From an uncultured Ruminococcus sp. (lineage in GTDB: Bacteria > Bacillota > Clostridia > Oscillospirales > Ruminococcaceae), in NCBI GenBank assembly GCA_902800795.1, contig CADCFQ010000015.1:1-64000 (forward strand): 64,000 nucleotides of DNA, in the 5' to 3' direction. Position 1 is the first letter of the stretch. Each line of letters begins with the position of its first letter. Made by a program: the position numbers and the translations under genes. Positions 1-6,848 of the stretch are shown one piece after another. The notes under the pieces are model-generated. The model saw only the letters and a program-made list of their open reading frames with translations. It did not search any database and had not been told where the DNA came from.

Positions 1-1
1 T

Positions 2-274
2 ATCGGAATTAAGTGTGTGTCGCATGATGAGCTTGACCGAAACATAGCCCTTGGTCTCGATGAATGTTATACAGACTCGTTGCGGAGCGGTAAGCCTATG
101 GCCCTTGTTCATTGGTACAGAGCGGAAGGATATGAATCGCTTCTTTGTGTTAGCGATGGAAAGGTAGTAGGCAGCTTTGGTGCTGAAATACCTGATACGC
201 TTGATGCTTCGACATTCGATGTGGATTATACGGAAATATCTGCTGTACATCAGGCGGCACCTGCGAAGCAGTAA
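2..274 (+). CDS. C-terminal part of an unidentified protein, cut by the window edge
   Basis: The reading frame is open from the first base of the window to a TAA at 272-274, so only the last 90 or so residues are seen. A GTG at 17 has no ribosome site in view, and the frame continues upstream of it, so I treat the gene as truncated by the window. The visible part is acidic, with a run of the type ALVHWYRAEGYESLLCVSDG. It has no signal peptide or membrane segment. I do not recognise the family. No downstream gene follows on the same strand before the terminator-like hairpin at 503-557. Confidence 0.45.
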   Translation: MGIKCVSHDELDRNIALGLDECYTDSLRSGKPMALVHWYRAEGYESLLCVSDGKVVGSFGAEIPDTLDASTFDVDYTEISAVHQAAPAKQ

Positions 275-758
275 TATGATAAAGCTTCGTAAAATCATGC
301 ATTTTTTGCTGCTGGTCACACAACTATGGCGAACGAAAATTCGTTCACAACGAGAATTCTCAATGCGAAATCTAAGATGACATTTGCCATTTTTGAAGGT
401 AAAACAGGAGTTGAACTCTCACAATAGCGTTTTGAAGACAAATAGGCAAACTTTTTGCGATTTTTCCAGCGATTTTCTTTTATAATAGTATACAAACTTT
501 TCAGCCCGGATTTGGTGCTTTTCACGAGATGTGATGCGCCGAGTCCGGGCTTTTTTTGTTGTTACATATGAGAGAAACCTGCTATTCACCGTCATACGGT
601 TTTCAAAAAAAGCTATGCCAGTATTATAATAGCAATTTATATAAAAGCGGAGTTTTATCGTTGTGCAAATCTATGAAAATAGAAAGGCGGTCTTACTTTT
701 AATGTTTCATTTTGTTGTATATTATAAAGATGTAAATTATAATCGGATATTATAATTA
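275..758. other. Intergenic stretch without a convincing gene
   Basis: This AT-rich stretch holds a 33-codon open frame at 326-427 without a clear ribosome site, and a strong hairpin at 503-557 described separately. Nothing else coding is supported here. Confidence 0.5.
503..557 (+). terminator. Rho-independent terminator, possibly ending a short RNA
   Basis: AGCCCGGA at 503-510 pairs with TCCGGGCT ending at 551, with a partly paired loop and a run of seven T. A TATAAT lies at 481-486, only about 7 bases before a possible start, so a transcript of about 65 nt ending here is conceivable. The nearest -35-like hexamer, TTGCGA, is 20 bp from the -10, so the promoter part is weak. Confidence 0.6.
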
Positions 759-792
759 CCTCCGCCTTAAGTATTATCACTAGTGGCGGAGG
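759..792. repeat. Perfect 8-bp inverted repeat next to a promoter
   Basis: CCTCCGCC (759-766) and GGCGGAGG (785-792) form a perfect GC-rich inverted repeat in AT-rich DNA. It ends 8 bp before the -35 box of the lipoprotein/ABC operon. No T-run follows on either strand, so it does not look like a terminator. An operator for the operon is an inference. Confidence 0.5.
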
Positions 793-800
793 CTGGATTG

Positions 801-829
801 TTGACAAATCTATATCGCTGTGCTAAAAT
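801..829 (+). promoter_or_regulatory. Sigma-A promoter of the lipoprotein-ABC operon
   Basis: TTGACA at 801-806, 17 bp, then TAAAAT at 824-829 preceded by an extended -10 TG (TGCTAAAAT). Transcription would start near 836 and leave a leader of about 57 nt before the ATG at 893. Confidence 0.8.
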
Positions 830-892
830 CAGATTAAAGCAGATACACCTATATATACAGCTGTTCATATATCAGCGGAAAGGAACGGTATT

Positions 893-2140
893 ATGAAAGA
901 ATGCAAGCTTCGTTCAGTAATGATGATCTTTATCTCTTCCCTGTTTATCATGGGTTCTTCCTGCGGTAAAAGCAATTCGTCTTCAGGATCAGATGCAGTA
1001 TCAAACAGTGAAGACAGCTTCCTCCAGGCTTCTCCCACAAGCCTTCTGAGTGAACCTGAATCAGACACGGCTTTCTCCAACGGCTTTATCTACTACGGCT
1101 ATAAAAACAGCCTGATCGAATTTGATACGGAATCAGGCAAAACTGCCACTATCAGTCCAAAAATATCCGAGAATACTTTTTTGTCTTGCTATTCGCCGTA
1201 TGACGGATATATATATGCCGTTAAAAAGGTCCTTGATACTACCGATAACACCGAGTCCTATTCTATCGTAAGGATAGATTTCAACACCTCCGACATGGAG
1301 GAGATATACTCTCCCGAGGACAAAGCCGATGTGATAGACTGTATGACTGTGAGCAATGACGGCAGACTGTTCTTTTCACAGGGTCACTTCACGGGCGGCA
1401 ACACGGATGAGAACGGATTCAATAATGATTTTTATGTATATTCCTATGATATAGGCAGCAAGAAGACCGGAAAACTGGTCTGCGCAAGCTCATACTATAT
1501 TTATGATGATACTATATACTTCACAAGACTGAACGAAAGCTCCGACACAGAACGCCTCTTTTATGCAAAGATATCAAAACCCGATGATATCACCGATACG
1601 AAGGCAGATGTTGTTGCTAATGTCAGCGAGAACACTCCGTATATGTATTACCCCGTTGACGGAAAGGTGTATTATTCTACAAACGATAACACGCTTCGCT
1701 GCTATGATGTCGCTAAAGGTGAAAGCTCGGATGTCTGCACCTTTGACGACGATACCTATGTGCGCTATTTCCAGAAGTGGAACGGAAAGATGATAATACT
1801 TCTGAGAGAACATCGCAAGGACTCGAAGTGGTATCAGTACGGACTTTATTATCTTGACAAAAACAACAAGCCCGTAAAAATACTCGACGAGGAATACTTC
1901 AACAAGGATTATCCGCTTGGCTTTGAGTTTATTGATTTTATGACGATATTTGACGGCTGTGACAGCGGATTCATCATCTCGAACTATAACACTAGAGAAG
2001 ACAGAAGAGTGTATCTTGTTGATAAAGACTTCAAGCTTACAAAGGTGATAGAAACAGGCGGCTGGGATTACAAGTCCTATGAGGAAGAACAGCAAAAGAT
2101 CGAAGAATTAACGCAGAACTATCAGGACGGAGGACAGTAA
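893..2140 (+). CDS. Secreted lipoprotein with beta-propeller-like repeats
   Basis: A 415-residue protein with an N-terminal signal peptide and a lipobox-type end (IMGSSC, Cys at about residue 24), followed by a Ser/Asn-rich linker. The rest is made of strand-rich repeats with Tyr/Asp/Gly turns (for example YSYDIGSKKTGKLV and YYIYDDTIYFTRL), which resembles bacterial lipoproteins with a DUF5050 or propeller fold. It is probably anchored to the outside of the membrane. AAAGGAA at 879-885 sets the start. Its TAA overlaps the ATG of the ABC ATPase, so it is the first gene of a four-gene operon. It may be a sensor or substrate-binding partner of the transporter; the exact role is unknown. Confidence 0.75.
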   Translation: MKECKLRSVMMIFISSLFIMGSSCGKSNSSSGSDAVSNSEDSFLQASPTSLLSEPESDTAFSNGFIYYGYKNSLIEFDTESGKTATISPKISENTFLSCYSPYDGYIYAVKKVLDTTDNTESYSIVRIDFNTSDMEEIYSPEDKADVIDCMTVSNDGRLFFSQGHFTGGNTDENGFNNDFYVYSYDIGSKKTGKLVCASSYYIYDDTIYFTRLNESSDTERLFYAKISKPDDITDTKADVVANVSENTPYMYYPVDGKVYYSTNDNTLRCYDVAKGESSDVCTFDDDTYVRYFQKWNGKMIILLREHRKDSKWYQYGLYYLDKNNKPVKILDEEYFNKDYPLGFEFIDFMTIFDGCDSGFIISNYNTREDRRVYLVDKDFKLTKVIETGGWDYKSYEEEQQKIEELTQNYQDGGQ

Positions 2141-3009
2141 TGAGCGTACTTCGGGTCGAAGATCTTGTGAAAAGATACGGCAAAAAGACTGCACTGCGAG
2201 GGATAACCTGTGAGTTCACCACAGGGATAAACGCCTTTCTGGGGCCAAACGGCGCAGGCAAAACAACTATCATGAACTGCATCTCGGGAGTTATCCCGAA
2301 GACCGGCGGCGGCGTTTTTCTTGACGGTGTTGATGTTTTCAAAATGGGGAAAGACTACCGCAGGAAGCTTGGCTATCAGTTCCAGTCACAGCCCTTTTAT
2401 CCGGGCTATACTGCACATGACTTTCTGGAGCTTTTCGGGCTTCTGAAAGGCATCCAGAAGGAATATATCGACAGCGAGATAAAGCGTGTGCTGGAGCTTG
2501 TGAACCTGTCTGAAAACCTCAATGACAAGATACGCTCTTTTTCCGGCGGAATGAAACAGCGCCTGGCGATAGCCCAGACAATAATGGGCAGCCCCGATAT
2601 ACTGATATTCGATGAACCGTCGGCCGGACTGGACCCTTTTGAAAGAGAGCAGTTCAAAAGGATAATGATGGAGCTTAAAGACAGGTGTATAATCATCATC
2701 TCGACTCATATCGTTTCTGATATCGACACTATCTGCGACAGGCTGGTCGTGCTCAACAAAGGCTCTGTGATAGCAAACGACTGCCCCGATAAGCTTTGCA
2801 GGAAGATCGAAGGGCTTATATGGAGCATACCTCGTGATGAGCTTTCAATGATACCGCTCAAAGAGGTATATTTTGAAGACACGAACGCCAAGACTGTTTC
2901 CGAAACAAAACCCACTCCGAACGCTGTTTTGCAGACGCCAACCCTTAATGATCTGTATTTTTGCGGACAGCTGAGGCAGGACATTTTTGCAGGCGGTGAG
3001 ACTGCATGA
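2140..3009 (+). CDS. ABC transporter ATP-binding protein
   Basis: A 289-residue ABC ATPase of the ABC-2 exporter type. Walker A is GPNGAGKTT (about residues 36-44), the signature is SFSGGMKQR (about 129-137), and Walker B with its glutamate is ILIFDEPSAGLDP (about 150-162), followed by the H-loop STHIVSD. The C-terminal 80 residues form the usual accessory region. The ATG at 2140 overlaps the previous stop (TAATG), with GGAGG just upstream. It should power the two permeases that follow. The substrate cannot be read from the sequence. Confidence 0.92.
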   Translation: MSVLRVEDLVKRYGKKTALRGITCEFTTGINAFLGPNGAGKTTIMNCISGVIPKTGGGVFLDGVDVFKMGKDYRRKLGYQFQSQPFYPGYTAHDFLELFGLLKGIQKEYIDSEIKRVLELVNLSENLNDKIRSFSGGMKQRLAIAQTIMGSPDILIFDEPSAGLDPFEREQFKRIMMELKDRCIIIISTHIVSDIDTICDRLVVLNKGSVIANDCPDKLCRKIEGLIWSIPRDELSMIPLKEVYFEDTNAKTVSETKPTPNAVLQTPTLNDLYFCGQLRQDIFAGGETA

Positions 3010-4208
3010 AACTGTTCACTTTTATCATCAAAAAGGCTATGAAGCCCACCGTTATACTTACGGCAGGGCTTTTATGTGCTGCCCTTGTTTTTATGTGTGC
3101 TTCATTTAACAGCAGCTATGGAAAGGCTGATGACTACAAAAAGATTCTTTCCGGATTTTCGACAGCAAAAGAAGGCTATGAGTTTTCAAAAGGTAAAAGC
3201 AGCATGATCTCTGACACCGGCAACGAGATCTATGCCAAAGCTGATAAGTATATAAATTCACACAACAACGGCGGCGTTCCGGGAGTGCTTCCCAACAGCA
3301 TGGTAGATGAGCTGTTGGAAGCAAGGTCCGCAAGCTATGAGAACAGCAAACAGATCTATACCATAATGAGCAAACAGCTGTATTCTCAGGCAAAGAGCTG
3401 CGAGCTTATCTCAGAGCGTGTCGAGGGCTACAGCAGGAACATAAGGCGTGGAGTCAAGGATGAATACTCCCTTAAAACAGCAGAGCTTATGACAGATGAC
3501 TACACAGAGGTGCTCCATAACGAAGAAAGCTCTGATACTGTTTATGACACCAGAGCGGCGGATAATTTCACGGACTTTTTATCTTCAGAGATAATATCAT
3601 ATATAGGCATCTTCATGCTGACTTTCTCTGTGTTCTCGTCGGAGCTCCAGAGCCGAAGATTTGCAAGCATCAGGATAAGTGCATACGGCGCAAAAAAATA
3701 TGCCGCCGCAAGATCTTTCACAGGTCTTTTGCAGGCCGCAGTTTTCTTTACAGTGTTCTGCTTCGCTCTCGTTTTATCGGTGCTCATATCCTCCGGCAGC
3801 AGCATATTGTCTATGCCTGTACAGTATCTGAAAGGGTTCGAGCTTTCACATCTTTCCCTAAGCTTCGGCGGTTTCATCCTTTATGTTTATGCAATAAAGC
3901 TTATCCACCTGCTTGCGCTTGCTGCCGCTTCGATGCTGATCTCCCTTATATCCGGAAAAGTCATCGTTTCGGCCTTCGGCTCGGGATTGATATTTGCGCT
4001 TTGCATAGCGTCAGGACGCCTGGAGGGCGCTGCCGGACAGATCCTTTCCTGTGATATCATCGGTATGAGCAACGATATAAACGTTATTGATCTTGGCGGC
4101 TCACCAATAAGAGTCATTTATATTTTCACAGCAGCGATGATCGCTTTTACGCTCATCAGCTTTCTTATGATAATACTGTTATCAAAAAGGAGGCGGTGCT
4201 ATGCTTAA
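3006..4208 (+). CDS. ABC transporter membrane protein, first of two
   Basis: A 400-residue membrane protein. One hydrophobic segment sits near residues 15-32 and is followed by a long extracytoplasmic region of about 160 residues. About five more segments then fill residues 195-395, and the C-terminus is basic (LLSKRRRCYA). This arrangement is typical of ABC-2 type permeases. The start overlaps the ATPase stop (ATGA), so translation is probably coupled. It lies between the ATPase and a second permease of similar design, with which it may form a heterodimer. Confidence 0.75.
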   Translation: MKLFTFIIKKAMKPTVILTAGLLCAALVFMCASFNSSYGKADDYKKILSGFSTAKEGYEFSKGKSSMISDTGNEIYAKADKYINSHNNGGVPGVLPNSMVDELLEARSASYENSKQIYTIMSKQLYSQAKSCELISERVEGYSRNIRRGVKDEYSLKTAELMTDDYTEVLHNEESSDTVYDTRAADNFTDFLSSEIISYIGIFMLTFSVFSSELQSRRFASIRISAYGAKKYAAARSFTGLLQAAVFFTVFCFALVLSVLISSGSSILSMPVQYLKGFELSHLSLSFGGFILYVYAIKLIHLLALAAASMLISLISGKVIVSAFGSGLIFALCIASGRLEGAAGQILSCDIIGMSNDINVIDLGGSPIRVIYIFTAAMIAFTLISFLMIILLSKRRRCYA

Positions 4209-5265
4209 AGTGCAGACAGAGCGTCTCTTTAAATACCACAAGGTGATGATACTTGTCCTGATAATAATGATCGCAGCTTCAAGACTGGTCGCAGACAGGG
4301 TCATGAAAAGCGAGAGCGTTTCTCCCTATAAGAGCGATGCGGTGTCGGAGCGTTTCGATGAACTTTTAGAGCAGAGCGAGGGGATGACCCTGGAGGAATG
4401 TGCTCAGTTTATCGAGACCAGACAGTTATCGTCCCTTAAAGGCGGAGCCGAACAGGACGAGATCACCGCTGTGATGCTCTACCGCTCGGAGCTCCAGAAA
4501 TGCTTTGAGGTCAGAGGCTATCGCAATTACTGCCTGTACGGCAAAGGGATAGTCAGCATAGATATCCCGAAGGATATAAACACAAACAACGAAAAGTATG
4601 CCGGGTTTGCTGTGCCAAAAGTGGTAAACTCCGATGCGTTTATGAAATATCTATATATGTCATCGTTCAGCCTTATACCTGTTATCATACTGCTGCTCAC
4701 AGCTGTACTGCGTGCCGACAGCTATGAGAAAGGCGTCGAGCGGCAGATAATGCTCTCGGCTGAAAGAGCTGGGTTTCACAGAGTCAGGGAATGGATAATG
4801 ATCTCGGTGATCGCTCTTGTGTGTGCCGCAGAACAATTGTCACTGCTCATAATGTCGGGAGCGCTCGGGAGGAATGAATACAGCTCTGCTCCGCTGCAGA
4901 GCATGACTGGGTTCACAACGTCGGCTTTTCGGGGGACTATCACACAGTTCATTGTATTCATCATCGCAAGGCAGCTTTTAAGCGCTGTGCTGTGCTATCA
5001 GGTGTTTGCGATACTTGCGCAGAAGCTTTGTTCTGTCAAGAGATATATACTCGCTGCTTTCGGCATAACGGCGCTGATGTCACTTGCTTCATATTATATC
5101 CCCGAACTGTCGCCCTATATGTTTGCTTCGATCGGCAAAACCGAAAACATGGCCTACAGCCTTGATTATATCAGCATCATCGACGGTTCGGAAGCGCCCC
5201 TCGTCATCATTTTGATGTCGTCGGTGATCTGCGGTCTGATCATTTGGCGAAGAGAGGAAAACTAA
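4201..5265 (+). CDS. ABC transporter membrane protein, second of two
   Basis: A 354-residue membrane protein with one N-terminal segment (about residues 14-30), an external loop of about 125 residues, then five or so hydrophobic segments between residues 155 and 348. It starts inside the end of the preceding permease (8-base overlap) behind AGGAGG, so it is co-translated. It is the last gene of the operon, which ends at a strong terminator 20 bp downstream. It is likely the partner subunit of the exporter. Confidence 0.72.
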   Translation: MLKVQTERLFKYHKVMILVLIIMIAASRLVADRVMKSESVSPYKSDAVSERFDELLEQSEGMTLEECAQFIETRQLSSLKGGAEQDEITAVMLYRSELQKCFEVRGYRNYCLYGKGIVSIDIPKDINTNNEKYAGFAVPKVVNSDAFMKYLYMSSFSLIPVIILLLTAVLRADSYEKGVERQIMLSAERAGFHRVREWIMISVIALVCAAEQLSLLIMSGALGRNEYSSAPLQSMTGFTTSAFRGTITQFIVFIIARQLLSAVLCYQVFAILAQKLCSVKRYILAAFGITALMSLASYYIPELSPYMFASIGKTENMAYSLDYISIIDGSEAPLVIILMSSVICGLIIWRREEN

Positions 5266-5284
5266 ATTAGCGTGTATTCATTTG

Positions 5285-5322
5285 AACCCGGGCTTTCTTT
5301 GCAAGAAAGCCCGGGTTTTTGC
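5285..5322 (+). terminator. Strong rho-independent terminator
   Basis: AACCCGGGCTTTCTT and its perfect complement, separated by three bases, are followed by TTTTT. It closes the ABC operon. Confidence 0.9.
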
Positions 5323-5338
5323 GTCCTGACAAAACTAA

Positions 5339-5372
5339 CCCCGGATCCCGCTTATCTGCAGGATTCGGGGAT
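5339..5372 (-). terminator. Terminator-like hairpin of a repeated type
   Basis: Read on the minus strand, CCCCGAATCC pairs with GGATCCGGGG around an internal TGCAGATAAGC, followed by a T-rich stretch. It lies just after the stop of the minus-strand gene ending at 5387. Almost the same sequence occurs at 11191-11222 after another minus-strand gene. Confidence 0.65.
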
Positions 5373-5386
5373 GAGAGTGTTATTAT

Positions 5387-6061
5387 TTATGATGTTCTGT
5401 GTCTTATATACCAAAGAATTAAAAGCCCTATGCTGACTACAAACACTATTAATGCTATTATCGGCACAGCTTCAAATATTATTCCTATCAGTCTGCCAAA
5501 AGCGTCTTCGCTCTTAAACGGATAAACCAGCCTAACAGTGTTTGTCTTTACGTTATATTCAACATAGGCATCATCTTTTTTCATCCCATCAATATCAAAC
5601 ATATCCGAAGTCTGCAATATCTCACCGTTTTCATCAAGAATAATTACTTTGAACTTGTAGTCGCCGTGAATCATGTCCCAACCTACAGCTGTTTTCCTAC
5701 CATCGAGTGTACAGGTAAAATCATTCGATGATTCACGTTGTTGGTTCTTTCTTAATTCAGGTTCTGTAAGATTTCTTTTCACATGACAGGAAAAGCTGAC
5801 AAATCCATTATCATTATACTTGCAAAGCTTCTCGGTATCAAAGCCGAACCGCTTCATATTCTCTTCGTTTTTTTCGACATATCGATCATCGCTCTTGTCA
5901 ATTTTGATCAAGAGATCAATATAACAGGCTTCATCGGTAATATCTTCGGATTCTATTATGATATTGTAGGTATAACGATCGGTCCTTGCAAATGCTTGAA
6001 TAGATAACAAGTTCGTTCCGAGCAAAAAAGCAATTGTACATAGGAGAATCTTTTTCACCAT
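5387..6061 (-). CDS. Secreted, membrane-anchored protein of unknown function
   Basis: A 224-residue protein with a signal peptide (KKILLCTIAFLLGTNLLSIQ), an external domain of about 160 residues and one C-terminal membrane segment (about residues 191-215) ending in YIRHRTS. GGAGG at 6069-6073 is only 1 base from an upstream ATG at 6067 but 7 bases from the ATG at 6061, so I use 6061. I do not recognise the domain. Its ribosome site lies inside the decayed peptidase-like frame upstream, so the two were probably consecutive genes. The hairpin at 5339-5372 is its likely terminator. Confidence 0.65.
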   Translation of the reverse strand: MVKKILLCTIAFLLGTNLLSIQAFARTDRYTYNIIIESEDITDEACYIDLLIKIDKSDDRYVEKNEENMKRFGFDTEKLCKYNDNGFVSFSCHVKRNLTEPELRKNQQRESSNDFTCTLDGRKTAVGWDMIHGDYKFKVIILDENGEILQTSDMFDIDGMKKDDAYVEYNVKTNTVRLVYPFKSEDAFGRLIGIIFEAVPIIALIVFVVSIGLLILWYIRHRTS

Positions 6062-6368
6062 TGCCATTCCTCCAATAATAAAACATTACTAAATATGGCA
6101 AAAGATATAGGCTAACAATATAATCTAAATCAGATTCTAGAATATAATACTTTTGTCCCCAAGATGATACTCTTAAAAACAATTGATTTGCAACATCATC
6201 TCTATATATACCTGTAACGATTACATAATGGTCAGTGGTTTTATTGCCATTTTCCTCATCATACCACAAGGACAGCAGATTGTCAAACTCGGTGTCTCCG
6301 AGCATAGACTTATCCACCTTGAAGGTCAGAACATGGGAGTGTAGGACTTGTAACAACAGCTGTACCAT
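5931..6368 (-). pseudogene. Fragment of a C39/papain-like peptidase domain
   Basis: The middle of this frame (about 6100-6320) reads like the end of a papain-fold or C39-like domain: TTDHYVIVTGIYRDD, then LRVSSWGQKYYI, resembling the catalytic His motif and the Asn/Trp-Gly region. Upstream, the plausible protein sequence jumps to another frame (GFTSHGTAVVTSPT), and no ribosome site precedes the first ATG. Downstream, the frame overlaps the next gene by about 130 bp and loses protein-like character. I infer a truncated, probably frameshifted relic. Confidence 0.4.
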
Positions 6369-6394
6369 GGCTTGTAAAGCCTGTGATACTATGA

Positions 6395-6682
6395 TATAAT
6401 TTTAATGATTTTTATAACCAAACCTCAGTTTTTCATTCTATATATATGAGACGACAATACGGATACATGAAAGTGTGAGGTCATGAAAATCGGATTTGAT
6501 GAACTGATGCGGCCGGAAACAAGGTCGATCACATCATAACCCACACTCTTCCCGAACGGATAATATGGGAGGTGCCAATGGTCGCCTTTTTATTTTGCCC
6601 AAACAGCGACAGCAAGGAATATAAAGCGGTCGCTTTTTGTCTCTTTATTCAGCCGGAAGGCTGCGTCAGGCCGCCGCTTCCC
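6395..6682. other. Intergenic stretch with a weak hairpin
   Basis: No supported gene. AGCGAC (6605-6610) and GTCGCT (6629-6634) form a hairpin followed by TTTTGT, a possible weak plus-strand terminator just upstream of the riboswitch promoter. Confidence 0.4.
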
Positions 6683-6711
6683 TTGACTTTTCAGCTGAAA
6701 CATGTTATACT
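6683..6711 (+). promoter_or_regulatory. Promoter of the riboswitch-controlled gene
   Basis: TTGACT at 6683-6688, 17 bp, TATACT at 6706-6711. The predicted start near 6718 lies immediately before the aptamer. Confidence 0.8.
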
Positions 6712-6721
6712 ATATCCAATA

Positions 6722-6797
6722 ATTAGCAAACCTGCCGAAAGGCAGCGACGCAAAGCCAAGGGTCTAATCCAAGAGGTATGACAGCCGGTTGCAGCTT
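6722..6797 (+). ncRNA. Cyclic-di-GMP-I (GEMM-I) riboswitch aptamer
   Basis: The conserved GEMM-I landmarks appear in order: GCAAACC (6726-6732), a hairpin TGCC-GAAA-GGCA with a GNRA loop (6733-6744), GACGCAAAGCC (6747-6757), a receptor-like GGGTCTAATCC (6760-6770), and ATGACAGCCGGTTGC (6778-6792). GGTTGC closes on GCAAACC. Family knowledge: this class binds cyclic di-GMP. A terminator follows at once, so control is probably by transcription attenuation of the secreted beta-helix gene downstream. Confidence 0.93.
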
Positions 6798-6799
6798 TG

Positions 6800-6830
6800 G
6801 CAATGCGTCGCAGGATGCGTTGCTTTTTTT
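6800..6830 (+). terminator. Riboswitch expression-platform terminator
   Basis: GCAATGCGTC (6800-6809) pairs with GATGCGTTGC (6814-6823), ten pairs with two wobbles, followed by TTTTTTT. TGCGTCGC at 6804-6811, which includes most of the 5' arm, is the exact complement of GCGACGCA (6745-6752) inside the aptamer. Pairing of those two would break both aptamer and terminator. Ligand binding should therefore favour termination (an OFF switch); this direction is inferred. Confidence 0.88.
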
Positions 6831-6848
6831 GTTACAGGAGGTAGAAAT

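Noticed and set aside
326..427. 33-codon open frame starting MANENSFTTRIL on the plus strand
   Set aside because: Protein-like composition but no ribosome site, no homology I recognise, and it lies in a region without other coding signs.
6572..6781. 69-codon frame across the region before and into the riboswitch
   Set aside because: It overlaps the weak hairpin, the promoter and the conserved aptamer, whose base conservation explains the sequence.
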